From NCBI GenBank assembly GCA_959602045.1, contig CAUGRT010000062.1, forward strand, positions 1-8,455: a stretch of 8,455 nucleotides of DNA, given 5' to 3'. Shown in pieces: positions 1-6,346 of the stretch. Made by a program: the position numbers and the translations under genes. Positions within the stretch are counted from its first letter, which is position 1. Every line of letters starts with the position of its first letter. The notes beneath the pieces were generated by a model. It was given only the letters and a program-made list of their open reading frames with translations, searched no databases and had not been told where the DNA came from. The DNA comes from an uncultured Clostridia bacterium (GTDB taxonomy: Bacteria > Bacillota > Clostridia > UBA1381).

Positions 1-68
1 GAATAATCTAATACCAAGGATAATCGACCTTATTCAAGATCTTGAATAAGGTCGAATTTAGATTATTC
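1..68. repeat. Inverted repeat / quasi-palindrome at the left edge, at the amidoligase break point
   Basis: Bases 24-39 are the exact reverse complement of 40-55, giving a 32-base perfect palindrome with no loop. The symmetry resumes further out: bases 1-11 are the reverse complement of 58-68, with 12 unmatched bases on the left (12-23) against 2 on the right (56-57). Reading right from about 45, the sequence is ordinary amidoligase coding sequence, so the left arm looks like an inverted copy of the right arm. A fold-back of this kind can come from template switching, from a real inversion or deletion junction, or from a chimeric read or assembly artefact at a contig end. The symmetry is seen directly; its cause cannot be told from the sequence. 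Confidence 0.8.
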
Positions 69-338
69 CAATTCGATGAACCCTCGGACGGAAAGCAGAA
101 CGGCTTGCACGCAGGACAGCTTAAAAGCTATATTCAGCTTTGCCTTGCACTTAGCCAAATGGCAAAGACGGTGAAAACAGCAAGTCCGAAACCACAGCAG
201 AATGAAAACCCAAAATACGCAATGAGAACATGGTTATTAAGGCTTGGCTTTATCGGAGATGAATTTAAAACCGCAAGAGAACTCCTAACAAAGAGACTTT
301 CGGGTGACACAGCCTTCAGAAACGGCAGAGCCGCTTGA
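42..338 (+). CDS. Phage amidoligase, C-terminal fragment (5' part missing)
   Basis: The open frame encodes about 98 residues matching the C-terminal end of phage amidoligase-family proteins (ATP-grasp-like COOH-NH2 ligases, normally roughly 300 residues). The recognisable blocks are VEFRLFQFDEP near residues 4-14, LHAGQLKSYIQLCLALS near 22-38, and the closing RTWLLRLGFIGDEFKTARELL near 62-82. The ATP- and metal-binding core is absent. The nominal start is a TTG at 42 with no ribosome binding site, inside a palindrome, and the same frame has stops at 9-11 and 21-23. It is therefore best read as a broken or edge-truncated gene, not a complete small protein. The family is proposed to form amide bonds between carboxyl and amino groups. 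The neighbouring cyclotransferase-fold gene fits the known genomic pairing. Family recognition is from remembered sequence patterns. Whether the truncation is biological or a contig-edge effect is unresolved. Confidence 0.62.
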   Translation: MNKVEFRLFQFDEPSDGKQNGLHAGQLKSYIQLCLALSQMAKTVKTASPKPQQNENPKYAMRTWLLRLGFIGDEFKTARELLTKRLSGDTAFRNGRAA

Positions 339-355
339 AGGATATAGTCGCAGAC

Positions 356-390
356 CTACCTTGACCGCACTTGCGGTCTTAAGGTGGTAG
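356..390 (+). promoter_or_regulatory. Intercistronic RNA hairpin between amidoligase and cyclotransferase genes
   Basis: A 7-bp perfect inner stem (363-369 with 372-378; as 6 bp it leaves an ACTT tetraloop) is extended by an outer stem. In the outer stem CTACCTT (356-362) pairs with AAGGT and TAG on the right side (381-390), with a TT bulge (379-380) and a two-base G bulge. It lies 17 bases after the amidoligase stop and 12 bases before the ribosome binding site of the next gene. There is no T-tract after it, so it is not an intrinsic terminator. It could protect or process mRNA, control translation of the downstream gene, or serve as a protein-binding site. The pairing is seen; the function is inferred. 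Confidence 0.55.
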
Positions 391-401
391 AAGAACAATT
401 T

Positions 402-409
402 GAGAGGAG
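402..409 (+). promoter_or_regulatory. Ribosome binding site that fixes the cyclotransferase start
   Basis: GAGAGGAG ends 8 bases before the ATG at 418. An upstream in-frame TTG at 400 overlaps this site and has no ribosome binding site of its own, so the ATG at 418 is the preferred start. Confidence 0.75.
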
Positions 410-417
410 TTTTCACT

Positions 418-885
418 ATGAATAAAAGATATTATATCGCATACGGCAGTAACCTTAATATTTATCAAATGCGGTTTCGCTGCCCAAACGCAAAGATTAT
501 AGGAACAGCTGTCATGCTGAATTACGAATTGCTTTTTAAGGGTAGCAAGACGGGTTCATACTTAACCATTGAGCCAAAGGACGGTTCAAGCGTTCCTGTT
601 GCCGTGTGGGAAACCACAGCAGAGGACGAACTTGCACTTGACCGTTACGAGGGTTATCCCGCCTTCTATTACAAAAAGGAATTCGTATTGCCGATTAAAG
701 GAATTAAAACGGGCAAGGTGCGAAACCGCAAGGTTTATGTTTACATCATGCACGAGGAGAGACCGATCGGAATCCCAACGAAAAGCTATGTCAGAACCTG
801 TGTTGAAGGGTATCATAATTTCGGATTTGATATTGATGTGCTAAAAAACGCATACGAACGGAGCAGAAAGGAATGTTTGAAATGA
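418..885 (+). CDS. Gamma-glutamylcyclotransferase-fold (AIG2-like) protein
   Basis: A 155-residue, apparently complete protein of the GGCT/AIG2-like family. Near the N-terminus, YIAYGSNL (residues 6-13) is the family's substrate-binding loop. LDRYEGYP (74-81) carries the general-acid/base glutamate, E78. Both hallmark sites are intact, so it is likely catalytically active. Known family members cleave gamma-glutamyl-amine or gamma-glutamyl-amino-acid linkages by cyclising the glutamyl group to 5-oxoproline. The physiological substrate of the phage-encoded versions is not established. It follows the amidoligase fragment after a hairpin, and its TGA overlaps the ATG of the zinc-ribbon gene. Amidoligase and cyclotransferase neighbours are known in phage and prophage genomes and suggest a make-and-break pair acting on one glutamyl-type amide linkage; that role is inference. 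No signal peptide or membrane segment is seen, so it should be cytoplasmic. Confidence 0.85.
   Translation: MNKRYYIAYGSNLNIYQMRFRCPNAKIIGTAVMLNYELLFKGSKTGSYLTIEPKDGSSVPVAVWETTAEDELALDRYEGYPAFYYKKEFVLPIKGIKTGKVRNRKVYVYIMHEERPIGIPTKSYVRTCVEGYHNFGFDIDVLKNAYERSRKECLK
865..872 (+). promoter_or_regulatory. Ribosome binding site that fixes the zinc-ribbon start
   Basis: AGAAAGGA directly abuts an in-frame ATG at 873, leaving no spacing, but lies 9 bases before the ATG at 882. The second ATG also forms an ATGA overlap with the preceding stop, so 882 is chosen. Confidence 0.7.
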
Positions 886-1076
886 AAGAAACAATAGCAA
901 CAGCAGCCGTATGCCCCAGGTGCAAAAAAGTATACACGGACAGACCGGCAATTTCGAGGACAGACGATAAAACTCCGATCTGCCCGGACTGCGGCACACG
1001 TGAGTCGCTTGAAAGTATCGGCATTGACACCGCAGAACAGGATAAAATTTTAATGGCAATTCACGGAATCAGATAA
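882..1076 (+). CDS. Small zinc-ribbon protein, function unknown
   Basis: A 64-residue protein with two CPxC knuckles, C11-P-R-C14 and C34-P-D-C37, spaced 19 residues apart. This is the geometry of a four-cysteine zinc ribbon. The second knuckle continues as CGTRESLESIG, and the C-terminal third (about 41-63) is predicted helical by eye. Small proteins of this shape recur near the terminase genes of clostridial phages, but I know of no demonstrated role. DNA or RNA binding, or docking onto another protein, are all possible. The ATG overlaps the TGA of the cyclotransferase gene by 4 bases (ATGA), so it is probably made by translational coupling from the same mRNA. That may mean it works with the cyclotransferase and amidoligase, or it may simply be an early member of the late operon. 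Confidence 0.75.
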   Translation: MKETIATAAVCPRCKKVYTDRPAISRTDDKTPICPDCGTRESLESIGIDTAEQDKILMAIHGIR

Positions 1077-1092
1077 AAAAATATATAAACAG

Positions 1093-1118
1093 ACAGTCGC
1101 TTAAAAGGCGGCTGTTTT
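1093..1118 (+). terminator. Terminator-like hairpin before the small terminase gene
   Basis: ACAGTCGC (1093-1100) pairs with GCGGCTGT (1108-1115): eight pairs including one G-T, with a 7-base loop, followed by a run of only four T (1115-1118). The bases before it (from 1074) are A-rich. The short T-tract makes a weak or partial intrinsic terminator, which could lower read-through between the accessory cassette and the packaging genes. It could instead be an mRNA end or processing site, or part of a terminase recognition region, since packaging sites are often near this gene. Confidence 0.45.
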
Positions 1119-1127
1119 CGTTGCGCA

Positions 1128-1137
1128 AAGGAGGTGA
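1128..1137 (+). promoter_or_regulatory. Near-perfect Shine-Dalgarno for the small terminase
   Basis: AAGGAGGTGA matches the anti-Shine-Dalgarno almost completely. It leaves 5 bases before the GTG at 1143, whereas the in-frame GTG at 1134 lies inside the site itself. It therefore selects 1143 as the start. It is the strongest such site in the window, which would give high translation of the small terminase and, by overlap, the large terminase. Confidence 0.8.
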
Positions 1138-1142
1138 CACTT

Positions 1143-1634
1143 GTGGCACAGAGAGGCAGAAAACCGAAACCGTCAGCTTTAAAGGAGCTGGAGGGCAATC
1201 CCGGCAAAAGAGAAATTAATACAAATGAACCGCACCCTGTAAAAAAAGCGCCGCCGTGCCCTAAATGGCTTGAACCCGATGCGAAAAAGGAATGGCGCAG
1301 ACTTGCAAAGCAGATGGAACAGCTTGGGATATTAACAGAAGTGGACATGAGCGCTTTTGCAGGATACTGTCAGGCGTATGCCCGGTGGAAAGAAGCCGAG
1401 GAGTTCATATCACGGCACGGCGCAATTGTGAAAACACCGTCCGGATACTGGCAGCAGGTCCCGCAGGTGTCAATAGCGCAGACATATCTGCGGCTTATGA
1501 ACAGATTTTGCGAACAGTTCGGATTAACGCCATCATCACGCAGCCGTATTGCAGCTGATGCCTCAACTTCAGACAGCGATGATGATTTAATGGAACATCT
1601 TTTAACGCTTGGCGGTGGTAAGGCTGATGTATGA
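1143..1634 (+). CDS. Small terminase subunit, P27 family
   Basis: A 163-residue protein, a usual length for P27-type small terminases. The N-terminus carries the family's basic RGRKPKP stretch (about residues 4-10), then LKELEGNPGKR (about 14-24) and a PPCPKWLEPDAKKEW block (about 37-51). The helical core around 65-125 contains AFAGYCQAYARWKEAEEFI. A GLTPSSRSRI motif (127-136) is followed by an acidic tail SDSDDD. The protein would recognise phage DNA, form the oligomer that recruits the large subunit, and start packaging. The GTG start follows a very strong Shine-Dalgarno. The gene overlaps the large terminase start by 8 bases. The DNA-binding and acidic C-terminal features are seen; cos or pac specificity cannot be read from the sequence. 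Confidence 0.9.
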   Translation: MAQRGRKPKPSALKELEGNPGKREINTNEPHPVKKAPPCPKWLEPDAKKEWRRLAKQMEQLGILTEVDMSAFAGYCQAYARWKEAEEFISRHGAIVKTPSGYWQQVPQVSIAQTYLRLMNRFCEQFGLTPSSRSRIAADASTSDSDDDLMEHLLTLGGGKADV

Positions 1635-3177
1635 CGAAAATAAGGCAAAACGTGTGATAAACTTCATAAGCAGCCTAAAACACACTAAGGGTAAATGGCA
1701 CGGGAAATCGTTTGACCTGCTACCCTGGCAGCAGGATATTATAAAAAACGTATTCGGAACTGTAAAGAGAAATGGTTACAGACAATATAACACAGCGTAT
1801 GTGGAAATTCCGAAAAAGAACGGTAAATCGGAGCTTGCGGCAGGGGTTGCTCTGTATCTTACCTGTGGCGATATGGAATGGGGCGCTGAAGTTTACGGTT
1901 GTGCCTCTGACCGTCAGCAGGCAAGCATTGTTTTTGATGTTGCCGTGGATATGGTTGACCAGTGTCCGGCGCTGAAAAAACGAATTAAACCTATAATGTC
2001 GGTAAAAAGGCTTGTGTATAAACCGACAAACAGCTTTTATCAGGTGCTTTCATCGGAGGCATTTACAAAGCACGGATTAAATATTCACGGTGTGATTTTC
2101 GATGAACTTCATGCACAGCCAAATCGTGATTTGTTTGATGTCATGACAAAAGGCTCCGGTGACGCAAGAATGCAGCCGCTGTTTTTTCTCATAACCACAG
2201 CCGGAACAGACAGAAACAGCATATGCTTTGAACAACACCAAAAAGCGGTGGATATTTTGGAGGGCAGAAAGATAGACACTACCTTCTATCCTGCAATATA
2301 CGGTCTGCCGGATGACGAGGATTGGACGAGCGAGGAAAACTGGTACAGAGTAAATCCGTCACTCGGGTACACGATAGATATTGAAAAGATACGAAACGCA
2401 TATATGAGTGCCAAAGACAACCCGGCAGAGGAAAATCTGTTTCGTCAACTAAGGCTTAATCAGTGGGTTAAACAATCTACCCGTTGGATGCCGATGGATA
2501 AATGGGATGAATGTAATGAGATAGTGAACATATCACTTTTAAAGGGACGTGAATGCTATGGCGGACTTGACCTTTCAACCACACTTGACCTTACGGCATT
2601 CGTGCTTGTTTTCCCGCCAAGGAATGAAAATGAAAAATATATTATTGTGCCGTATTTTTGGATACCGGATGATAATCTAAAAAAACGAGTAAACCGCGAC
2701 CATGTTCCGTATGATGTGTGGAAAGCACAGGGGCATATCCGAACAACACAGGGAGATGTGATTGACTACCGCAGAATAGAGGCAGACATTAAAGAAATTG
2801 CAAGCGAGTTTGTTATAAAAGAAATTGCATATGACAGATATAACGCAACGCAAATCATATTAAATCTGATGGACGAAGGTTTAACAATGGTGCCGTTCGG
2901 ACAAGGCTTTAAGGATATGTCGCCGCCGACAAAGGAGATATTCACACTTGTGCTTAAAAACAAAATTGTACATAACATGAATCCGGTTCTCAGGTGGAAT
3001 TTTGATAATGTATGTGTTGAGACCGATGCTGCTGAAAATATAAAGCCGTCAAAGAAACACTCAACAGAGAGAATAGACGGTGCGGTCAGTACAATTATGG
3101 CATTGGACAGAGCTGTGCGCAATATGAATGTGAACACATCATCGGTTTATGATGAGCGCGGTGTTTTAGTTATTTGA
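1627..3177 (+). CDS. Large terminase subunit (packaging ATPase and nuclease)
   Basis: A full-length large terminase of about 516 residues, the motor that cuts concatemeric DNA and pumps it into the prohead. The N-terminal ATPase has an LPWQ adenine-contact motif (about 32-35), a variant Walker A PKKNGKS (62-68), Walker B VIFDELH with D159-E160, and a coupling-type FLITTAGT stretch downstream. The C-terminal RNase H-like nuclease has its likely metal ligands in GGLDLSTT (D315), AYDRYNATQ (D403) and ERIDGAVS (D484). All key residues are present, so it should be active. Starts at TTG 1609, GTG 1615 and ATG 1627 are all in frame. ATG 1627 gives the MYDENKA beginning typical of the family and is preferred, although its ribosome binding site is weak. 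It overlaps the small terminase by 8 bases, implying coupled translation. The portal follows 13 bases later. Confidence 0.95.
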   Translation: MYDENKAKRVINFISSLKHTKGKWHGKSFDLLPWQQDIIKNVFGTVKRNGYRQYNTAYVEIPKKNGKSELAAGVALYLTCGDMEWGAEVYGCASDRQQASIVFDVAVDMVDQCPALKKRIKPIMSVKRLVYKPTNSFYQVLSSEAFTKHGLNIHGVIFDELHAQPNRDLFDVMTKGSGDARMQPLFFLITTAGTDRNSICFEQHQKAVDILEGRKIDTTFYPAIYGLPDDEDWTSEENWYRVNPSLGYTIDIEKIRNAYMSAKDNPAEENLFRQLRLNQWVKQSTRWMPMDKWDECNEIVNISLLKGRECYGGLDLSTTLDLTAFVLVFPPRNENEKYIIVPYFWIPDDNLKKRVNRDHVPYDVWKAQGHIRTTQGDVIDYRRIEADIKEIASEFVIKEIAYDRYNATQIILNLMDEGLTMVPFGQGFKDMSPPTKEIFTLVLKNKIVHNMNPVLRWNFDNVCVETDAAENIKPSKKHSTERIDGAVSTIMALDRAVRNMNVNTSSVYDERGVLVI

Positions 3178-3190
3178 GGAGGGATACACC

Positions 3191-4420
3191 ATGAATATCT
3201 TTAAATCATTCTTTAAATCACGGGATAAACCGCGCAATGCGTCTGTCGGAACAAGCTGGTTTCATATCGGCAGGTCATGGTCGGGAAAGACTGTGACTGA
3301 ACGGACGGCGTTGCAGCAGACTGCGGTGTATGCCTGTGTTCGTATCATAGCCGAAACCATAGCCAGTCTGCCATTGCATCTATATAAATACACGGATAAC
3401 GGAAAAGAAAAAGATTGTACGCATCCACTGTATTATCTTTTGCACGACGAACCGAATCGTGAGATGACTGCTTTTGTTTTCAGAGAAACAATTGTCAGTC
3501 ATCTTTTGTTATGGGGAAATGCGTATGCACAGATTATCCGAAACGGCAAAGGCGAGATCATTGAACTGTATCCTCTGCTGCCGGATAAGATGGAGGTTTA
3601 CCGTTCGGATATTACGGGAGAAATATATTACATTTATACAGATACCAAAGGACAGCGCCATACTTTAAGCAATACTGATGTTCTGCATATACCGGGGTTG
3701 GGATATGATGGACTTATCGGGTACTCGCCGATTGCAATGACTAAAAATGCAATCGGTCTTTCTATTGCGGCGGAGGAATACGGTGCGAGATTTTTTGCAA
3801 ATTCCGCAAATCCGAGCGGTGTTTTGGAGCATCCGGGAGTTTTGAAAGATCCGAGAAAGCTTCGTGAAAGCTGGAACGAGGTATACGGCGGAACAAGTAA
3901 CTCCCACCGTGTGGCGGTTTTGGAGGAGGGTGTAACTTTCAAAGCCATATCCATACCGCCAAACGAAGCACAATTCCTTGAAACACGCAAATTCCAGATA
4001 AACGAAATTTGCCGGATATTCAGAGTACCTCCGCATATGGTGGCAGACCTTGAAAAGTCAAGCTTTTCAAATATCGAGCAGCAAAGCCTTGATTTTATTG
4101 TGAATACCATAAGACCGTGGCTGGTAAGGATTGAGCAGAGTATCTGTCAAAAGCTTTTGAGCGTGAATGAAAAAGGTGTATATTTTGTAAAATTCAACGT
4201 TGACGGAATGTTACGGGGAGATTTTGCAAGCCGTATGAACGGATATGCGATAGCAAGACAGAACGGCTGGATGAGTACGAACGATATACGGGAACTTGAG
4301 GATATGAACAAGATACCGGCAGAGCTTGGCGGTGACAGGTACCTATGCAACGGAAACATGGTAGATTTGACAAATGCAGGCGTATGGACGCAGACAGGAG
4401 GAAAAACAGAAAATGAATAA
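3191..4420 (+). CDS. Portal protein, HK97 family
   Basis: At 409 residues this has the normal length for an HK97-type portal, the dodecameric ring at one capsid vertex through which DNA enters and leaves and on which the terminase docks. Recognisable blocks are TALQQTAVYACVRIIAETIASLPLHLY (about 39-65), HPLYYLLHDEPNREMTAFVFRETIVSHLLLWGNAYAQI (about 78-115), HIPGLGYDGLIGYSPI (about 166-181), and the C-terminal FRVPPHMVADLEKSSFSNIEQQSLDF (about 277-302). An AGGAGGG site at 3176-3183, overlapping the large terminase stop, precedes the ATG. It ends in an 8-base overlap with the protease gene, the classic terminase-portal-protease-capsid order. No damage is seen. Confidence 0.95.
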   Translation: MNIFKSFFKSRDKPRNASVGTSWFHIGRSWSGKTVTERTALQQTAVYACVRIIAETIASLPLHLYKYTDNGKEKDCTHPLYYLLHDEPNREMTAFVFRETIVSHLLLWGNAYAQIIRNGKGEIIELYPLLPDKMEVYRSDITGEIYYIYTDTKGQRHTLSNTDVLHIPGLGYDGLIGYSPIAMTKNAIGLSIAAEEYGARFFANSANPSGVLEHPGVLKDPRKLRESWNEVYGGTSNSHRVAVLEEGVTFKAISIPPNEAQFLETRKFQINEICRIFRVPPHMVADLEKSSFSNIEQQSLDFIVNTIRPWLVRIEQSICQKLLSVNEKGVYFVKFNVDGMLRGDFASRMNGYAIARQNGWMSTNDIRELEDMNKIPAELGGDRYLCNGNMVDLTNAGVWTQTGGKTENE

Positions 4421-5132
4421 ATTTTGGAACTTTAAAAAGGTAACAAATACGGCAGACAATGAGGATATAACCGAAAACATCCTCATATTAAACGGCCCGA
4501 TTGCCGAAGAATCGTGGTGGGGTGATGAGGTGACACCGAAACTCTTTAAATCCGAGCTTGACAGTGTAAACGGTGATTTAACAGTATTTGTAAATTCTCC
4601 GGGCGGCGATTGTTTCGCCGCAAGCGAGATATATAACGCACTAAAAGAGCATAACGGCAAAATTACCGTAAAAGTTGATAGCCTTGCTGCATCTGCGGCG
4701 TCGGTTATCGCTATGGCAGGAGATGTTGTTTTAATGTCACCTGTCAGTATGATGATGTGTCACAATCCGAGCATGATGCTGTGCGGTGAGGTTTCGGAGC
4801 TTGAAAAGGGCATTGATTTTCTGAATGAAATTAAAGAAAGCATTATAAACGCATATCAGAACAAAACAGGATTATCGAGAGCAAAAATATCAAAGATGAT
4901 GGACTCGGAAACATGGATGAATGCAAAGTCTGCGTATGATTTGGGATTTTGCGACAAAATCATGTATTCCGATAACGATAAGCTGAAATCGGGAACGGAC
5001 TTCATATTCGATAAAAAGAGTATGGTTACAAATACGGTTTCCGCTATGCGCAAAAAACTGAAAAAGATTGAGAAAGAACCGCAAGGAGCGGATATTTCTC
5101 AATTTGAAACAAGATTAAATTTATTGAAATAG
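4413..5132 (+). CDS. Prohead maturation protease, ClpP-like (S14 family)
   Basis: A 239-residue ClpP-fold serine protease that would remove the capsid delta domain during head maturation. It has ILILNGPI at the start of the fold, the oxyanion strand FVNSPGGDCFA, and the nucleophile in SLAASAAS (S94 by alignment to the ClpP Ser region). The catalytic His lies in MMMCHNPS (H117). The third member is less clear: where ClpP has its Asp, this protein reads DSETWMNA (164-171), the usual appearance for phage head-maturation relatives. The ATG at 4413 follows AGGAGG (4396-4401) and overlaps the portal stop by 8 bases. A longer reading from 4374 would have no ribosome binding site and would sit deep inside the portal gene. 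The lysine-rich C-terminal tail (about 205-239) may help packing into the prohead. Confidence 0.92.
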   Translation: MNKFWNFKKVTNTADNEDITENILILNGPIAEESWWGDEVTPKLFKSELDSVNGDLTVFVNSPGGDCFAASEIYNALKEHNGKITVKVDSLAASAASVIAMAGDVVLMSPVSMMMCHNPSMMLCGEVSELEKGIDFLNEIKESIINAYQNKTGLSRAKISKMMDSETWMNAKSAYDLGFCDKIMYSDNDKLKSGTDFIFDKKSMVTNTVSAMRKKLKKIEKEPQGADISQFETRLNLLK

Positions 5133-5144
5133 GAGGATTTCTTT

Positions 5145-6335
5145 ATGAGTAAATCGGTTGAATTAAGACAAAAAAGAAGTGAATTATGGGAAAAAGCGAA
5201 GCTGTTTTTGGATAATGCCAAAAGAAACAGCGATGTTTTGTCGGCAGATGACAGAGCGACATATGAAAAAATGGAGCAGGAGATTGTAGATCTCGGCAAG
5301 GAAATCGGGATTATCGAAAGACGCGAGGCATTAGACCTTGAAATGTCTAAGCCGACAAGTGCGCCGATCAGCGCAAACCCAAACACAAAAACAGAAGAAA
5401 AAACCGGCCGCAGCTCAGATGAATACAAAAAATCATTCTGGCTGGCAATGCGGAACAAGAAGAATCCGTATGAAGCGGTAAATGCACTGCAAATCGGAAC
5501 AGACTCCGAGGGCGGATATCTTGTGCCGGACGAGTATGAAAGCGCGCTTATCGAAAAACTGCACGATGAAAATATTATCAGACAGTATGCAACGGTCATA
5601 AAATCATCAAACGGTGATAAGAAAATCCCGGTTGTGGCAGGATACGGTGAGGCAACCTGGACGGATGAAGAAGCGGCATATACCGAATCGGACGATTCGT
5701 TTGGAGTAATCACGCTCGGTGCGCATAAGCTTACTTCTATTATAAAGGTATCGGAAGAGCTGTTAAACGATTCTGTATTTGACCTTGAGCAATATATTTC
5801 AAAAGAGTTTGTAAGACGCATGGCAGCGGCGGAAGAAAATGCGTTCATAAACGGCACCGGAACAGGCAGACCCACGGGAATATTGCAAACAGCGGAAACA
5901 GGTAAGACCACAGCGGCGGCAGCGGCGATTACAGCAGATGAAGTTATTGACCTCTATCACAGCCTTCGCTCACCATACAGGAAAAATGCTGTATTTATTG
6001 CCAATGACTCAACTGTAAAAGCAATCCGTCAACTTAAAGACTCAAACGGAATGTATTTGTGGCAGCCGGGACTGAAAGAGGGACAGCCGGATACTCTTAT
6101 CGGCAACAGAATTATATCTTCCGCATATATGCCCGAAATCGGAGCAGGCAAAAAGCCGATTCTTTTCGGTGATATTTCATATTACTGGATTGCTGACCGT
6201 CAGGGCAGAACCTTCCAAAGATTGAATGAACTGTACGCTGCAACGGGACAGGTGGGATTTAGAACTTTCCAGAGAGTGGACGGAAAACTTACTCTTTCAG
6301 AAACAGTAAAAACGCTTGATTGTAAAGCATCGTGA
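5145..6335 (+). CDS. Major capsid protein, HK97 fold, with N-terminal delta domain
   Basis: A 396-residue capsid precursor. Residues 1 to about 65 are charged and predicted coiled coil (for example RQKRSELWEKAKLFLDNAKR and EKMEQEIVDLGKEIGIIERREAL), matching the scaffold-like delta domain. A low-complexity linker rich in T, S and P follows (about 68-92). The shell domain begins near ALQIGTDSEGGYLVP (114-128). HK97-fold signatures follow: IIRQYATVIKSSNGDKKIPV (N-arm/E-loop region), SEELLNDSVFDLEQYISKEF (about 203-222, spine helix), and AAAEENAFINGTGTGRPTGIL (about 227-247). Cleavage by the adjacent protease is expected around residues 100-116; the exact bond is inference. AGGAGG at 5131-5136 overlaps the protease stop codon and sits 8 bases from the ATG, a strong site suited to a highly made protein. 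Confidence 0.95.
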   Translation: MSKSVELRQKRSELWEKAKLFLDNAKRNSDVLSADDRATYEKMEQEIVDLGKEIGIIERREALDLEMSKPTSAPISANPNTKTEEKTGRSSDEYKKSFWLAMRNKKNPYEAVNALQIGTDSEGGYLVPDEYESALIEKLHDENIIRQYATVIKSSNGDKKIPVVAGYGEATWTDEEAAYTESDDSFGVITLGAHKLTSIIKVSEELLNDSVFDLEQYISKEFVRRMAAAEENAFINGTGTGRPTGILQTAETGKTTAAAAAITADEVIDLYHSLRSPYRKNAVFIANDSTVKAIRQLKDSNGMYLWQPGLKEGQPDTLIGNRIISSAYMPEIGAGKKPILFGDISYYWIADRQGRTFQRLNELYAATGQVGFRTFQRVDGKLTLSETVKTLDCKAS

Positions 6336-6346
6336 GGTGAGCTGAT

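Noticed and set aside
361..389. TTGACC at 361-366 as a possible -35 promoter element.
   Set aside because: At 17-base spacing the -10 position reads GTGGTA, a poor match. The bases are better explained as one arm of the hairpin.
1093..1118. The hairpin as one unit of a CRISPR or other repeat array.
   Set aside because: It occurs once. I saw no second copy or spaced direct repeats anywhere in the window.
3634..4110. Long minus-strand frames opposite the portal gene.
   Set aside because: They overlap a well-supported portal gene, have no recognisable domains, and occur in two antisense frames at once, as expected from codon bias.
4374..4412. N-terminal extension of the protease to 4374.
   Set aside because: The extension lies inside the portal reading frame and has no ribosome binding site. 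ATG 4413 has AGGAGG at a usable distance and gives a normal protein start.
4902..4925. Apparent loss of the catalytic Asp of the ClpP-like protease as a sign of inactivation.
   Set aside because: Phage head-maturation relatives often lack a clear ClpP-like Asp at this position. Ser and His are intact and the gene is otherwise complete, so it is not evidence of decay.
5099..5911. A 270-codon open frame on the minus strand opposite the capsid gene.
   Set aside because: It lies wholly antisense to the capsid and protease coding sequence, is Ser-rich and low in complexity, and lacks a ribosome binding site or recognisable domain. It is a coding shadow.
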